DNA of 64,000 nucleotides from Candidatus Neomicrothrix sp. UBA881 (GCA_002294285.1 DBFL01000056.1:1-64000), one strand, 5' to 3'; positions 8,836 through 18,996 are shown, numbered from the stretch's first letter. Notes: generated from the letters alone by a model not told the origin. Program-made: numbers and translations.

Positions 8836-9320
8836 TTTTTCTCACTCGCTGATTGTGGTTCTATTCCCGCCAAATCTTTTAACTTCTCAGATACTGCTTC
8901 GCCAGTAGTATTTGAAGCTGCTACTAGAAGAACTGTGTCGTCACCTGCAACCGTTCCTATAACTTCGGGAAGGCCTGCCCTGTCTACTGCTGATGCCACA
9001 ACGTGTGCAGAACCAGGTGGTGTTTTTAGGACAATAATGTTGTTTGAAACCAACACTTCTACTAGCCACTCTCCTAAGACTCGCTTAAGATAATCGACTG
9101 GTAAAACTCTTTCTGTCGGATTGTCTGGTATCGCATAAACACTTTCACCTACAGGCACTCTTATCTTTACTGCTCCTAGCTCTTCAAGGTCACGCGAAAG
9201 AGTTGCTTGTGTAACGTCAATTCCTTCTGCTTTCAGAAGATCGACGAGTTTTGCCTGACTCGAAACGGATTGCTCTTCAAGTATTTTTGCAAGTAAATGT
9301 TGTCTTTGTGATTTACTCAT
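8832..9320 (-). CDS. argR: arginine repressor ArgR
   Basis: A hexameric arginine-sensing DNA-binding protein that represses arginine synthesis genes. From the chosen ATG (MSKSQRQ) it is 162 aa, the normal length. The N-terminal winged helix (~1-75) includes the motif [13 protein letters not shown]. The C-terminal half has [13 protein letters not shown], the arginine-binding/oligomerisation loop with the paired Asp residues. A longer open frame to 9368 exists but gives an unrelated N-terminus inside argF. The start overlaps the argF stop by eight bases. The probable operator is the pair of palindromes at 14542-14576 in front of argC, so it controls its own operon. Confidence 0.95.
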   Translation of the reverse strand: MSKSQRQHLLAKILEEQSVSSQAKLVDLLKAEGIDVTQATLSRDLEELGAVKIRVPVGESVYAIPDNPTERVLPVDYLKRVLGEWLVEVLVSNNIIVLKTPPGSAHVVASAVDRAGLPEVIGTVAGDDTVLLVAASNTTGEAVSEKLKDLAGIEPQSASEKK

Positions 9321-10218
9321 TTTCTTGTCCTTCTGAAAGAAGCCATGCAAGTAGACCCCGCGCCGCATGCATTCTGTTTTCTGATTGACTCCATATCCGA
9401 CTCATGGGTCCTTCTAAAACTTCTTCTGTCACTTCTTCACCTCTGTGAGCAGGAAGACAGTGCAAGAAAATTGCATCCGAGGAAGCGACGCTCATTAAAT
9501 CAGAATTTACTGTAAAAGATTCAAATGCTTTCTTTCTCTCTTCGGACTCAGATTCTTGACCCATCGAAGTCCATACGTCTGTGTAAACAGCATTTACTCC
9601 ATTGACTGCCTCTTGTGCAAAATCAAATTCTTTTACTTCTACACCTATTGCGGCCAGTCTGTCCTTATCTATTTCACTCAATCGATAGCCACTTGGACCT
9701 GCAAATCTAATTTCAGCTCCTAGCATCCCAGCTGCCATTGCTAAAGAACGAAAAACGTTATTGCCATCACCTATGAAAGCAAGACTCTTACCATCAAGAT
9801 CTCCAAACTCCTCGACTAGCGTGATCACATCAGCTAATGCCTGCATAGGGTGACCGGTATCAGAAAGAAGGTTGATTATCGGACAGACTTTTGTTTCTGC
9901 CATCCTCTCGAGCGTTTTGTGGGCAAAAACTCTCGCTGCGATGCATTTGTAATAGGCAGAAAGAGTTGTAACTGCGTCTTCGACTGACTCTCTTTCGTCG
10001 AGACCTATTTCTTCGCCACGAATGTAGACAGGGTGACCGCCCAGTTGATAAGCGGCCATCTCCATCGAGTTGCGAGTACGATTCGAGGGTTTCTCAAATA
10101 TCAGCGCTATACCTTCTCCTCTCAAAACCTTGGGTGGATCGGGATCACGACAAAGTTCTAAAACCCGGTGCAGTTCTGCTTTACTGAGATCGTCGACCTC
10201 TAAGAAACTTTTACTCAT
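9313..10218 (-). CDS. argF: ornithine carbamoyltransferase
   Basis: It transfers the carbamoyl group from carbamoyl phosphate to ornithine, making citrulline. The carbamoyl-phosphate motif appears as SNRTR within [11 protein letters not shown] (the common form is STRTR, so Thr is replaced by Asn). The ornithine-binding loop is [13 protein letters not shown] near the C-terminus, with the conserved HCLP cysteine. At 301 aa it is typical. Carbamoyl phosphate would come from the carAB genes at 35186-39591. The start overlaps argD by four bases. Confidence 0.96.
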   Translation of the reverse strand: MSKSFLEVDDLSKAELHRVLELCRDPDPPKVLRGEGIALIFEKPSNRTRNSMEMAAYQLGGHPVYIRGEEIGLDERESVEDAVTTLSAYYKCIAARVFAHKTLERMAETKVCPIINLLSDTGHPMQALADVITLVEEFGDLDGKSLAFIGDGNNVFRSLAMAAGMLGAEIRFAGPSGYRLSEIDKDRLAAIGVEVKEFDFAQEAVNGVNAVYTDVWTSMGQESESEERKKAFESFTVNSDLMSVASSDAIFLHCLPAHRGEEVTEEVLEGPMSRIWSQSENRMHAARGLLAWLLSEGQENE

Positions 10219-11405
10219 GCTGTCTCTCTCTGATCGTTTAGAACTTTTTCAAGCATCGACGCTCCTTCAATTATTTCTTCCGAAGAAATTGTTAAAGGTG
10301 GAGCCAACCTAAGTGCTGTCGAAGTAACAGCATTTACGACTAAACCCTCTTTTAAGCAAGCTTGTGCAAGGTCGCGGGCATCACCGTTCGCTAAGCTTTC
10401 TTTTTCTATTTCAACTGCTAATAGAAGTCCACTACCCCTAACTGAATCGACTCCGTCAATTTTGCTTAGTTCCTCAATCATTTCTACACCTCTTTGCTTA
10501 GCCAACATCGGTGCCTTGATCTCTTCTAAAACTCTTAAAGTTTCACGTGCAGCTGAGGCTGCTAAAGGTTGTCCCGCAAAAGTAGAACCGTGGTCACCAG
10601 GTTTAAATGCTTCCGCTACTGCTGATACCGCCCATACGGCTCCTATCGGAACACCATTAGCCATTCCCTTAGCCATAGTGACAATGTCAGGCTGGATGCC
10701 GGCATGTTGAAATCCGAACCACTCTCCGGTCCTACCGAGACCAGTTTGTATCTCATCGACTATCAGAAGTAAGCCTTTCTCATCACAGATTTCCCTAAGA
10801 CCTTGTAAAAATTGAGGTTCGGCGGTATTAACTCCCCCTTCACCTTGAATGGGTTCAATCAATATTGCACCAGTTGTTTTATCTATAGCTTCTTTAAAGG
10901 AATCCAAATCGTTCCATTCAGCATGTCGGAATCCTTCTGGAAGAGGCACAAACGGTTCGTGTTTCTCCGGCTGTCCTGTGGCTGCCAGTGTGGCCATAGT
11001 TCTACCATGGAAAGATTTGTAAGCGGAAACCACACCATGTTTGCCCGGACCTTGGAATTTTCGTGCAAGTTTCAAGGCTGCTTCGTTTGCTTCAGCTCCT
11101 GAGTTTTGAAATAGAATTTTGCCAGATTTACCGGTTTCTGCTTTTATAAGCCTGTCCAGATTTTCTGCAACTTCAAGCTGTGGTTCTGTGATGAAAAGAT
11201 TCGAGACATGCAGAAGGGTGTTTGCTTGTTCCGAGATGGCTTTCGCTATTCTGGGATGACTGTGACCTAGACCTGTTACTGCTATGCCACACAAGAAATC
11301 TAAATATCTTTTGCCTTCATTATCGAATAATTCCGTTCCGGAACCCTTCACAAAGGTTACGGATGGCGTGCTGTAATTGGGCATTAGCAGGTCAGACCAG
11401 CTCAT
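10215..11405 (-). CDS. argD: acetylornithine aminotransferase
   Basis: A PLP-dependent class III aminotransferase that converts N-acetylglutamate semialdehyde to N-acetylornithine with glutamate. Visible motifs are FHGRT (~residues 135-139), the Asp-containing cofactor motif [14 protein letters not shown], and the Schiff-base lysine in [14 protein letters not shown]. Length (396 aa) is normal. It may also serve lysine synthesis as succinyldiaminopimelate aminotransferase, a known dual role, but nothing here decides that. It begins three bases after the argB stop and overlaps argF by four. Confidence 0.96.
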   Translation of the reverse strand: MSWSDLLMPNYSTPSVTFVKGSGTELFDNEGKRYLDFLCGIAVTGLGHSHPRIAKAISEQANTLLHVSNLFITEPQLEVAENLDRLIKAETGKSGKILFQNSGAEANEAALKLARKFQGPGKHGVVSAYKSFHGRTMATLAATGQPEKHEPFVPLPEGFRHAEWNDLDSFKEAIDKTTGAILIEPIQGEGGVNTAEPQFLQGLREICDEKGLLLIVDEIQTGLGRTGEWFGFQHAGIQPDIVTMAKGMANGVPIGAVWAVSAVAEAFKPGDHGSTFAGQPLAASAARETLRVLEEIKAPMLAKQRGVEMIEELSKIDGVDSVRGSGLLLAVEIEKESLANGDARDLAQACLKEGLVVNAVTSTALRLAPPLTISSEEIIEGASMLEKVLNDQRETA

Positions 11406-11408
11406 GAC

Positions 11409-12335
11409 TTATTCCTTTGCCTTTTTATGAATCTCTTCTGAGCCCGGGACATTTTCGGGTAGGACCATTGTTCCTATACCTGCGTCTGTAAACAATTCCA
11501 GAAGTAAAACGTGTGGTATTCGACCATCTACCATATGTGATGAAGCTACACCTGCTTTTATAGCGTCGATGCATCCTTGGGCTTTAGGAATCATTCCTGA
11601 CTTTACGATTTTTTTGTTTATCAAATTGCTCAAACTTGAAATATCTATTTCGGATATCTTGCTTGCAGGATCTGAGACATCCTCCAACAATCCCTCAACA
11701 TCAGTTAGGTACAAAAGTCTTTCTGCTTTAAGAGCGGCAGCCAAAGAAGCTGCTACAGCATCCGAATTTATGTTGTAAGCCTGGCCACTCGAATCTGTTC
11801 CAATAGTAGAAATAACGGGAATAAGATTCTCCTCCATAAGACATTCCACAATTGAAGGATTTATTTTCTTGACATCACCAACGTAACCAAGTGATGAATC
11901 CCTTTGGATCGCCTCAATAAGATTTGAATCTCCCCCTGATAGCCCTACTGCCACTGGAGAATGGACATTAATACTAGACACAATGTCCGCATTGACTTTC
12001 CCCACTAGCACCATCTGAGCTATTTCTAGAGTTTCTTTATCCGTTACCCTCTGACCGTCTTTAAATTCTGTGCTCAAACCCAGTCTTTCAACCAAAGCAC
12101 CGATTTGAGGCCCCCCACCATGGACTACGACTGGTTTGATGCCAACTGAATGCATCAGCACAATGTCCTGAGCGAATTGATCCGACAATTGATCGCTTTC
12201 CATCGCATTGCCGCCAAGTTTTACTACTACAACCCTTCCAGCAAATCTTGTTATGTATGGCAGGGTCTCTACAAGCACACCTGCTCTTCTTTCTGGTGAA
12301 AAAAGTAGTTCTTCATTTAAATTCTTATCTTGCAT
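11409..12335 (-). CDS. argB: acetylglutamate kinase
   Basis: An amino-acid-kinase-fold enzyme that phosphorylates N-acetylglutamate. It is usually the step feedback-inhibited by arginine in organisms that recycle acetyl groups through ArgJ. Motifs are VVVKLGGNAM (phosphate binding), VVHGGGPQIG (substrate binding) and VGLSGGD. About 308 aa, with an N-terminal helix (~residues 1-30) of the sort found in arginine-sensitive hexameric enzymes. Start is ATG at 12335 (TGATG overlap with the argJ stop) or the GTG one codon before it. Confidence 0.96.
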   Translation of the reverse strand: MQDKNLNEELLFSPERRAGVLVETLPYITRFAGRVVVVKLGGNAMESDQLSDQFAQDIVLMHSVGIKPVVVHGGGPQIGALVERLGLSTEFKDGQRVTDKETLEIAQMVLVGKVNADIVSSINVHSPVAVGLSGGDSNLIEAIQRDSSLGYVGDVKKINPSIVECLMEENLIPVISTIGTDSSGQAYNINSDAVAASLAAALKAERLLYLTDVEGLLEDVSDPASKISEIDISSLSNLINKKIVKSGMIPKAQGCIDAIKAGVASSHMVDGRIPHVLLLELFTDAGIGTMVLPENVPGSEEIHKKAKE

Positions 12336-13498
12336 CACGAGGTCCTCATGTTTTCATCTATATAGGCATGTGTTAAATCCGTTGTCACCACTTCAGATTT
12401 ACCGTTACCTTGCCCTAGGTCGACATGCAGATCTATACGCCTTTGAGCCATATGCTTTTTCAACTCTTGAGCATCAACTTCTTGTGCCTCTCCTTTTGCA
12501 TATACAATCTGCCCTCCGTAAGAAACTGAGATTTTTTCAGGATCGAACTGAATACCGGATGCACCTATCTGAGCTGCGATCCGACCCCAATAAGGGTCTT
12601 GTCCATACCAAGAGCATTTAATTAGCTGACTGTTAGCTGTACTTCTAGCAGCTGATTCTGCTTCATCGTTATTTTTAGCCCCGGTTACATTAAGAAAAAC
12701 TGTTTTGGTGGAACCTTCGGCATCGTCTGCCATTTGTACCGCCAAATCCTTGCAAGCATCTGTCAAAGCTTCAGCGAAAAGAGAAGAAGCTTTCACGCCA
12801 GACTTTCCATTAGCTAAAAGAATAACCGTGTCATTTGTGGACTCGGCGCCATCAACGGTCAGACAATTAAAAGACACTGAAACCGCTTGTTGCAGAAATT
12901 GTGTAGCTTCCTTCGGGTCTATGACCACATCAGTTGTCAACACGGAAAGCATAGTAGCCATGTTTGGCTGGAGCATTGCAGCCCCTTTGGATATTCCACC
13001 AATTGAAAAACCCTTGCCGCTAACAAAAGTATTCTTCGGCACTGTATCCGTAGTCATGATTGCCTGTGCAGCGACTTTGCCCTGATCATCCTTTAAGGAG
13101 TCAATTGCATTAGTTATCCCGAAAGTAACTGCCTCCATAGGTAATGGATATCCGATCCAGCCTGTCGAACAAACTAGAACTTCACTGGGGTCACATCCAA
13201 TTCCTTGTGCTGTCAACTGACACATCTGTTCAGCATCCAGCAAGCCTTGTTCTCCCGTTGCCGCATTAGCATTTCCGCTATTTAGAACCACGGCAGAAGC
13301 GGCGCCTCCGGTTATTTCCAAATGTTTACGTGTCACCAACACAGGTGCGGCAGTCATCTTGTTTGACGTAAACACGCCTGCCGCCGCAACTGGTTTTCTG
13401 TCTTCTGTAGTTATGAGCGCTAAATCCAATTCATTATTGGACTTAATTCCGCTTGCTATCCCGCTTGCTTGGAAACCTGGAACGTCTGTGATGGTCAT
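12335..13498 (-). CDS. argJ: bifunctional ornithine acetyltransferase / N-acetylglutamate synthase
   Basis: It moves the acetyl group from acetylornithine to glutamate, closing the acetyl cycle so that no separate deacetylase is needed. The self-cleavage region KGAAMLQPNMATML (~residues 173-186) is present; the new N-terminal Thr of the beta chain is the nucleophile in this family. It also has the oxyanion-hole segment VLVCSTGWIGYPLP. At 387 aa it is slightly shorter than many family members. Start overlaps the argC stop by four bases (ATGA). Confidence 0.96.
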   Translation of the reverse strand: MTITDVPGFQASGIASGIKSNNELDLALITTEDRKPVAAAGVFTSNKMTAAPVLVTRKHLEITGGAASAVVLNSGNANAATGEQGLLDAEQMCQLTAQGIGCDPSEVLVCSTGWIGYPLPMEAVTFGITNAIDSLKDDQGKVAAQAIMTTDTVPKNTFVSGKGFSIGGISKGAAMLQPNMATMLSVLTTDVVIDPKEATQFLQQAVSVSFNCLTVDGAESTNDTVILLANGKSGVKASSLFAEALTDACKDLAVQMADDAEGSTKTVFLNVTGAKNNDEAESAARSTANSQLIKCSWYGQDPYWGRIAAQIGASGIQFDPEKISVSYGGQIVYAKGEAQEVDAQELKKHMAQRRIDLHVDLGQGNGKSEVVTTDLTHAYIDENMRTS

Positions 13499-14541
13499 GG
13501 GTTTATCCCAACTGCACTAAGTCCTTCTGTTTCGTCAAGCCCGAGAACGATATTCGCGCATTGAACAGCCTGTCCAGAAGCACCTTTGCCAAGGTTATCT
13601 ATTGCACAAAGTGAGATTAGCCAGCCAGTTCTTGGGTCGACTCGTGCTGTTATGTGAGCAGCATTGGAACCAAAAGTTGATTTTGTGCTGGGCGACTTTT
13701 CATCAACCACGATAAAAGGCATACCTGAATAGGTCTCAGCTAGAACTTGTATTGCAGTATCTGTATCAAGTTCAGCTTTTACTTTGGCATAGCAAGTGGC
13801 CAAAATACCCCTGTTCATTGGTGCCAAATGCGGTGTGAACAGCACTGAAATGTCTTCTCTTTTATTTCCATTACCTTCTGTAGCAAGTGCTTGTTCTATT
13901 TCTGGGGTATGTCGGTGTGAAAGTAGACCATAAGCTGAGAAGTTTTCATCAACAGTACAAAACATACTGTTGGGTTGCGGAGTTTTTCCCGCTCCCGAAA
14001 CACCGCTTGCTGCATCGACGATGATTCCATTTGGCTCTATCACTCCTGCCCTCAAAAAAGGCGCTAATGCTAGAGAAGCTGCCGTGGGATAACAGCCAGG
14101 GGCGGCGACCAGCTGGCAGTCTTCTAACCCGTCGGGGAATAATTCAGGCAATCCATATGCGGCAGTATTGAGGAGCTGAGGCGCTACATGTTCCTGTTCA
14201 TACCATTGGTTGTAAATGTCTGGATCTTTTAGTCTGAAATCAGCTCCTAGATCTACAATCACCTTCGCGTTATCAAGCAACTCAGGAATAACTAACTGTG
14301 AAGCGCCGTGAGGTAACCCTGTAAAAATAACATCACATTTATCTAGAGGTGCTAGATCTTTATCTTCAAATAGCATTTCGGGATACTGAGCAGAAAGGTG
14401 TGTATGCAAATCAGAAACCGCAGTATCCGCATAAGTTGAGGCAACAGCAGTCTTAACATCAAAATTTGGATGGTTCGCACAGATCCTTAAAAGTTCCGAA
14501 CCCGTGTAACCAGAAGCGCCAATAATACCTACGGAAAACAT
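13495..14541 (-). CDS. argC: N-acetyl-gamma-glutamyl-phosphate reductase
   Basis: An NADPH-dependent reductase that makes N-acetylglutamate semialdehyde, and the first gene of the arginine operon. The Rossmann motif GASGYTGSELLRI is at the N-terminus and the catalytic cysteine lies in APGCYPTAASLAL (~residues 143-155). About 348 aa, normal. I chose the ATG at 14541 (MFSVGIIGASGYTG) over the one five codons upstream, because the protein family begins close to that point and a promoter -10 hexamer ends 6 bases before it. There is no Shine-Dalgarno sequence, so the mRNA is probably leaderless. Confidence 0.95.
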   Translation of the reverse strand: MFSVGIIGASGYTGSELLRICANHPNFDVKTAVASTYADTAVSDLHTHLSAQYPEMLFEDKDLAPLDKCDVIFTGLPHGASQLVIPELLDNAKVIVDLGADFRLKDPDIYNQWYEQEHVAPQLLNTAAYGLPELFPDGLEDCQLVAAPGCYPTAASLALAPFLRAGVIEPNGIIVDAASGVSGAGKTPQPNSMFCTVDENFSAYGLLSHRHTPEIEQALATEGNGNKREDISVLFTPHLAPMNRGILATCYAKVKAELDTDTAIQVLAETYSGMPFIVVDEKSPSTKSTFGSNAAHITARVDPRTGWLISLCAIDNLGKGASGQAVQCANIVLGLDETEGLSAVGINP

Positions 14542-14576
14542 AGCATTATCATACATATATATGCATAATAATGCAA
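14542..14576 (-). promoter_or_regulatory. arg operon promoter with tandem ARG boxes
   Basis: Read on the minus strand, TTGCAT (14576-14571) and TATGAT (14553-14548) form -35 and -10 elements with a 17-bp spacer. The expected start falls on the A of the argC ATG at 14541. Two palindromes overlap this promoter. TGCAT-TATT-ATGCA (14575-14562) covers the -35 and TGTAT-GATA-ATGCT (14555-14542) covers the -10. Their centres are 20 bp apart, about two helical turns, the arrangement known for ArgR operators. ArgR is encoded in the same operon (8832-9320). The first box is nearly ideal; the second is degenerate. Confidence 0.7.
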
Positions 14577-14581
14577 CATTT

Positions 14582-15562
14582 CTAGCTTTTAACTAAGTCC
14601 ACCACTACTTTCCCTATTACCTTTCGGTCTGCTATGTCTTGCAAAGCCTTGTTTGACGAGTCAAACGTATAAGTTGGATGCAGTAGCGGGTCAACCTCTC
14701 CCTTAGCTGCCAATTCAAGCACTGAGGACATCTGACGTTTGAACGAACTGGGATCTCTCCCAAGAGAAGCGCCCCAATGCACACCAACTACTGAATAGTT
14801 CTTCAGTAGTACATGATTAGTTGCTAATTCTGGGATCCCAGCCACAAAACCAATTACAAGCAGACGACCATTCCAAGACATGCATCTTCTTATTTTCTGA
14901 AACATCTCTCCACCTACAGGGTCATATGCAATGTCAACTCCTTGGTTATTTGTAACTTCACGAACTTTTTCAACAAGGTCTTCTTCTTCCCGGTGATCAA
15001 TCACAACATCAGCTCCAAGTTCTCGGCAAGCGTCTACTTTCTCTTCCCCTCCCGCAACTGCTATTACTTTTGCCCCCGCTGCCAAACCTAACTGTATTGC
15101 TGCTGAGCCGGTGCCTCCCGATGCTCCAGCGACTAATAATGTCTCTCCTTTTTGGATTTGAGCACGATCATGCAGCGCAAACCATGTCGTTCCATAATTC
15201 ATTGGCAAAGCTGCGGCCTTAATTAGATCCATTGAATCAGGCACACGAAATGACATTTGTGCATGCACTAGGGTTTCCTCAGCTAAACCACCCCCCAGAG
15301 CGATCACCTTTTGTCCCACAGTGAAATCTTCAACTCCTTCACCAACTGCAATTATCGTGCCAGAAGTCTCTCCTCCAGGAGTAAAAGGCAAGGGTGGTTT
15401 TACTTGATATTCACCACGACACTGGAGCACATCAGGAAAAGCAAGTCCCACTGCTTCAACCTTGACCAGTAATTGTCCCGGCATGGGGTCCGGAGTGTCT
15501 ATTTCCTCAAGCTTTAGAGAGTCTTCAGGCTCTCCCAATTCATGTATTTGCCATGCTTTCAT
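14582..15562 (-). CDS. NADPH:quinone oxidoreductase / zinc-free alcohol dehydrogenase-like
   Basis: A medium-chain dehydrogenase/reductase of the quinone oxidoreductase branch. The N-terminal GroES-like part has VGLAFPDVLQCRGEY and GGETSGTII. The Rossmann motif AGASGGTGSAAIQLG sits near residues 145-160. The structural and catalytic zinc ligands of true alcohol dehydrogenases are absent, as in quinone or enoyl reductases. About 326 aa. The ATG at 15562 has AAAGG seven bases upstream, so the TTG at 15577 is unlikely. It lies between pheT and argC, and its 3' end leaves only 40 bp for the arg promoter. The substrate is unknown. Confidence 0.88.
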   Translation of the reverse strand: MKAWQIHELGEPEDSLKLEEIDTPDPMPGQLLVKVEAVGLAFPDVLQCRGEYQVKPPLPFTPGGETSGTIIAVGEGVEDFTVGQKVIALGGGLAEETLVHAQMSFRVPDSMDLIKAAALPMNYGTTWFALHDRAQIQKGETLLVAGASGGTGSAAIQLGLAAGAKVIAVAGGEEKVDACRELGADVVIDHREEEDLVEKVREVTNNQGVDIAYDPVGGEMFQKIRRCMSWNGRLLVIGFVAGIPELATNHVLLKNYSVVGVHWGASLGRDPSSFKRQMSSVLELAAKGEVDPLLHPTYTFDSSNKALQDIADRKVIGKVVVDLVKS

Positions 15563-15599
15563 TCTTAAACCTTTCAAATGTCATTCCTGTCAGAACGGT

Positions 15600-17951
15600 T
15601 TAGCTTCGAAGCTTCGCAGAGAATTTTTTTTCTACAGCTTCAATGCAATCCTTATGAACTTCGGCTACTTCTGTATCTGTAAGTGTTCTATCATCAGCCT
15701 GCAAGCGCAACTTGAAAGCAAGACTTCTTCTACCTTCGGATACCGGCGCTCCCCTGAAAACATCGAACAGGTTGATATCAGCAAGCAACTCTCCAGCTTT
15801 TTCTTCTAAACACTTCCGCACTTCACTCGAAGAAATACTTTCATCAACTTCAAACGCTAGATCTATATCTGAGGATGGGTAGCGACTGAAAGGTTTATAG
15901 TGAGAATGGCCATGAGGAATGGACAAAAGTTCATCGACATCTATTTCAAGGCAAGAAACTCGCTCACTTACTTCATATGAAGCAAGCACTGATGGATCTA
16001 TTTCTCCTAAAAAACCCACCGTTCTACCTTGAACCTCAATTCGAGATGTTCTTGTAGCGTGGAAACCAGCCTGTGAATCTGCAATTAACTCATAATCCCT
16101 AAAAGCTAAAGCATCAGCCAGAGCAGACCAGATTTCCACAATCTCTTTGACTCTGTCTCCAGCCAGAAGAGACACAAGATGTTCTCTTTCGTCCGGCAAA
16201 GGTTGAGGTTGTTGTGGGTGACTGTAAACGTGACCAATTTCGAAAAGCTTCAAACCTACAAGTCGATGCGACTCGTTATATGCCAACGTCTTCAGCAATC
16301 CAGGTCTCAAAGATGACCTCATCACTGACTCTTCCGCTACTAACGGATTAGCCACTTTTATTCCATCAGTTTCGAGTCCCGCATTTTCAAGTTCTCCTGG
16401 AGCAAGAAAAGGCACTGGCATTACCTCGTCTAGACCTAAACCCATCAATGTGGATCTAATCAATCTACGATCATTCTGTTTGGCCGTTAGCGATCCGAAA
16501 GTTTTTGATTTAGGAACTGTTTTTACAATATTTTCGTATCCAAAAATTCTTGCAATCTCCTCTATAACGTCGATTTCAAGTGAAGTATCTGGTCGAAAAC
16601 TCGGAACTGTCACTTCGATGTCTTGTTTAGAGGCTTTAGCTTCAAATCCTATGGGATCAAGTATCTCGAGAATCTCTTTTTTGTCAAGATCCGTTCCCAA
16701 GATGCTATTAACTCGAGAAACACGGACCTTGATTTTTTCTCGTGCAGGCATATCGCCTTGTTCATCTACCAATCCTGGGAGTAGGGACACCTCTGGTTCC
16801 AGCAACTCACAAAATCTTCTCATTGCTGTTTCAATTATTTCTGGGTCAGTTCCTCTCTCAAACCGAGCCGAGGCTTCACTTCTCAACCCCAGCCTTCTTG
16901 ACGTTTTGGCTATAGCAGAAGGCTCCCACCATGCCATTTCTAGCGCTACAGTTGATGTTTCTTCACTTATCTCTGTTGAATTACCTCCCATCACACCGGC
17001 GATCCCAATCGGAACATTCGAACCATCAGCCACGACACCGTCTTCAGTCGTCAACTTTCTTGAAACCCCATCTAGAGTTACTATTTCTTCCCCATCACTT
17101 GCCCAACGAACCTTAAATTCTGAATTTGAAACACTTGCCAAATCAAAAGTGTGGCTCGGCTGACCCATTTCGAGCATTACATAATTAGAGACGTCTACAA
17201 CGTTATTAACTGGCCTCATTCCTAATGAAGTGATCCTGTTTTGGAGCCATTGTGGAGAATCCGCAATTGAAACACCTTCAATTACTCTTGCAACAAAACG
17301 GCCACAAAGGTCTGGCGAAACAATTTCAGCTTTGAGAATTTCAGATACATTCTTTCCCTTTTCAGAGACTTTTGGCTCTGGGATTTTGAATGGGATCTTT
17401 TGATAGGCGGCTAAATCTCGTGCAACCCCGATGACAGACATTGCATCTGGTCGATTTGGGTTAACTTCAAGATCATAAAGAACATCTGACTCTATTCCTA
17501 ACGACTCTGCTAAAGGAGTACCCTGTTTGCTGTCGGATCCCAATATGAGAATCCCATCATCGTCATCCCCTATTTCTATTTCTGCTCCTGAGCAAAGCAT
17601 CCCGTTGGACCACTCACCGCGTAATTTACGACGACTGATTTCCATTCCATTTGGCATCACTGTTCCAATTGTCGCCAACGGAACAAAATCTCCTGGTGAC
17701 ATATTGAACGCGCCGCAGCAAATTTGTAACGGTTCTCCATCTCCGCTATCGACTTCAACAATTTGAATGCGGTCTGCATCAGGATGGGGCCTTAAATCAA
17801 GAACCTTTGCAACCACAACACCATCAAGATGCTCCCCTATGTGGGTGATACTTTCAACAGCCAGACCCAACTCGCTAAGCTGCTCTCCTATTAAACTCGT
17901 TTCTCCTTGAATAGGAGCAAACTCTCGTAGCCACGAAAGAAGAACTTTCAT
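15600..17951 (-). CDS. pheT: phenylalanyl-tRNA synthetase beta subunit
   Basis: Beta subunit of the (alpha-beta)2 synthetase; it contributes tRNA binding and editing of mischarged Tyr-tRNA-Phe. Domain order is an N-terminal EMAP-II-like tRNA-binding domain (~40-150, with DLRPHPDADRIQIVEV), the B3/B4 editing domain (~210-390, with VDVSNYVMLEMGQPSHTFD), the B5 domain (~400-470), a catalytic-like core, and the C-terminal FDX-ACB domain (~690-783, with SRYPSSDIDLAFEVD). Length (783 aa) is normal. It follows pheS after 46 bp. Confidence 0.97.
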   Translation of the reverse strand: MKVLLSWLREFAPIQGETSLIGEQLSELGLAVESITHIGEHLDGVVVAKVLDLRPHPDADRIQIVEVDSGDGEPLQICCGAFNMSPGDFVPLATIGTVMPNGMEISRRKLRGEWSNGMLCSGAEIEIGDDDDGILILGSDSKQGTPLAESLGIESDVLYDLEVNPNRPDAMSVIGVARDLAAYQKIPFKIPEPKVSEKGKNVSEILKAEIVSPDLCGRFVARVIEGVSIADSPQWLQNRITSLGMRPVNNVVDVSNYVMLEMGQPSHTFDLASVSNSEFKVRWASDGEEIVTLDGVSRKLTTEDGVVADGSNVPIGIAGVMGGNSTEISEETSTVALEMAWWEPSAIAKTSRRLGLRSEASARFERGTDPEIIETAMRRFCELLEPEVSLLPGLVDEQGDMPAREKIKVRVSRVNSILGTDLDKKEILEILDPIGFEAKASKQDIEVTVPSFRPDTSLEIDVIEEIARIFGYENIVKTVPKSKTFGSLTAKQNDRRLIRSTLMGLGLDEVMPVPFLAPGELENAGLETDGIKVANPLVAEESVMRSSLRPGLLKTLAYNESHRLVGLKLFEIGHVYSHPQQPQPLPDEREHLVSLLAGDRVKEIVEIWSALADALAFRDYELIADSQAGFHATRTSRIEVQGRTVGFLGEIDPSVLASYEVSERVSCLEIDVDELLSIPHGHSHYKPFSRYPSSDIDLAFEVDESISSSEVRKCLEEKAGELLADINLFDVFRGAPVSEGRRSLAFKLRLQADDRTLTDTEVAEVHKDCIEAVEKKFSAKLRS

Positions 17952-17997
17952 AGCGATACGCTCCTTTTACACTTCAAAGTTTTAGTTAATCTCTTCA

Positions 17998-18996
17998 TCA
18001 GAATTGAGCCAAAAATCGGTAGTCGTTACGAAACAACTCACGCAAATCATCGATTTCGTGACGCATCAAAGCTAAACGGTCAAGACCAAATCCAAATGCA
18101 AACCCCTGCCACTCTTCGGGATCTAACCCTCCAGCCCTTAAGACCTCAGGATGAACCATCCCACAACCACCCAGTTCAAGCCATTTACCACCCGGGTGGC
18201 GTATATCAAACTCAGCTGAAGGTTCAGTAAAGGGAAAGTAGGAAGGTCGGAGCCTAGACTCAAAATCTTTTCCAAAATATGCATTTGTAAAAGCCTCAAT
18301 AGTTCCCGCCAAATCACCGAAGGTGATCCCTTTATCTATAACCAGCGCTTCTATCTGATGAAAAACAGGCATATGTGTAGCATCTGCTGTATCACTTCGA
18401 AAAACCCTCCCAGGCATTATTGAATAGATTGGTGGCTCTTCTTCTTCCATTACTCTTATCTGAACTGGTGAAGTGTGAGTTCGTAAAAGAGTACTCATAG
18501 GTTCTCCATAATCGACATACAAAGTGTCATACATGTCGCGCGCTGGATGCCCTGGAGGAAAATTCAATGCGCCAAAATTGTGCCATTCGTCTTCGATTTC
18601 TGGGCCTTCCGAAACTGTATACCCCATGCCTATGAAAAGATCTTCTAGCCTTTCCCATGTTTGTGTTACAACATGTCGGTGACCTAAACGGTGACCCCTG
18701 TCAAACTCGGTGAGGTCCAATCTTTCGCTCTCTAGCTGTTCTTGCATTAACTCTGAGGAAAGGTTTTTTCTTTTCGCAGAGAGCATGTCTTCAAGCTTTG
18801 TTCGGGTTTCATTCAAAATAAAACCAAGCTCTCGACGTTCTTCTGGTTCTAAGCCACCAAGAGATCTTTTTGCTTGAGTTGTTACAGAATTTTTTCCCAA
18901 CAACTCAGCCTCTAATTTTTTCAGGGACTCCAAGTCGACAGAATCCTCTATTTTTCCTTTTGCCTCTTCTAAATGTGAGTCATATTCTTGATTCAT
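17998..18996 (-). CDS. pheS: phenylalanyl-tRNA synthetase alpha subunit
   Basis: Catalytic class II subunit that activates phenylalanine and charges tRNA-Phe together with PheT. An N-terminal coiled-coil region (~1-95) precedes the catalytic core. Motif 2 is in FRSDTADATHMPVFHQIE and motif 3 in FGFGLDRLALMRH near the C-terminus. About 332 aa from the ATG at 18996; a TTG two codons upstream extends the frame and neither has a clear ribosome-binding site. No T-box leader is visible in the 80 bp before it. Partner pheT lies directly downstream. Confidence 0.96.
   Translation of the reverse strand: MNQEYDSHLEEAKGKIEDSVDLESLKKLEAELLGKNSVTTQAKRSLGGLEPEERRELGFILNETRTKLEDMLSAKRKNLSSELMQEQLESERLDLTEFDRGHRLGHRHVVTQTWERLEDLFIGMGYTVSEGPEIEDEWHNFGALNFPPGHPARDMYDTLYVDYGEPMSTLLRTHTSPVQIRVMEEEEPPIYSIMPGRVFRSDTADATHMPVFHQIEALVIDKGITFGDLAGTIEAFTNAYFGKDFESRLRPSYFPFTEPSAEFDIRHPGGKWLELGGCGMVHPEVLRAGGLDPEEWQGFAFGFGLDRLALMRHEIDDLRELFRNDYRFLAQF

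Noticed and set aside
16450..17163. Long antisense frame (237 codons) inside pheT
   Set aside because: A Ser-rich composition shadow of the pheT codons; pheT itself has complete family domains on the other strand.
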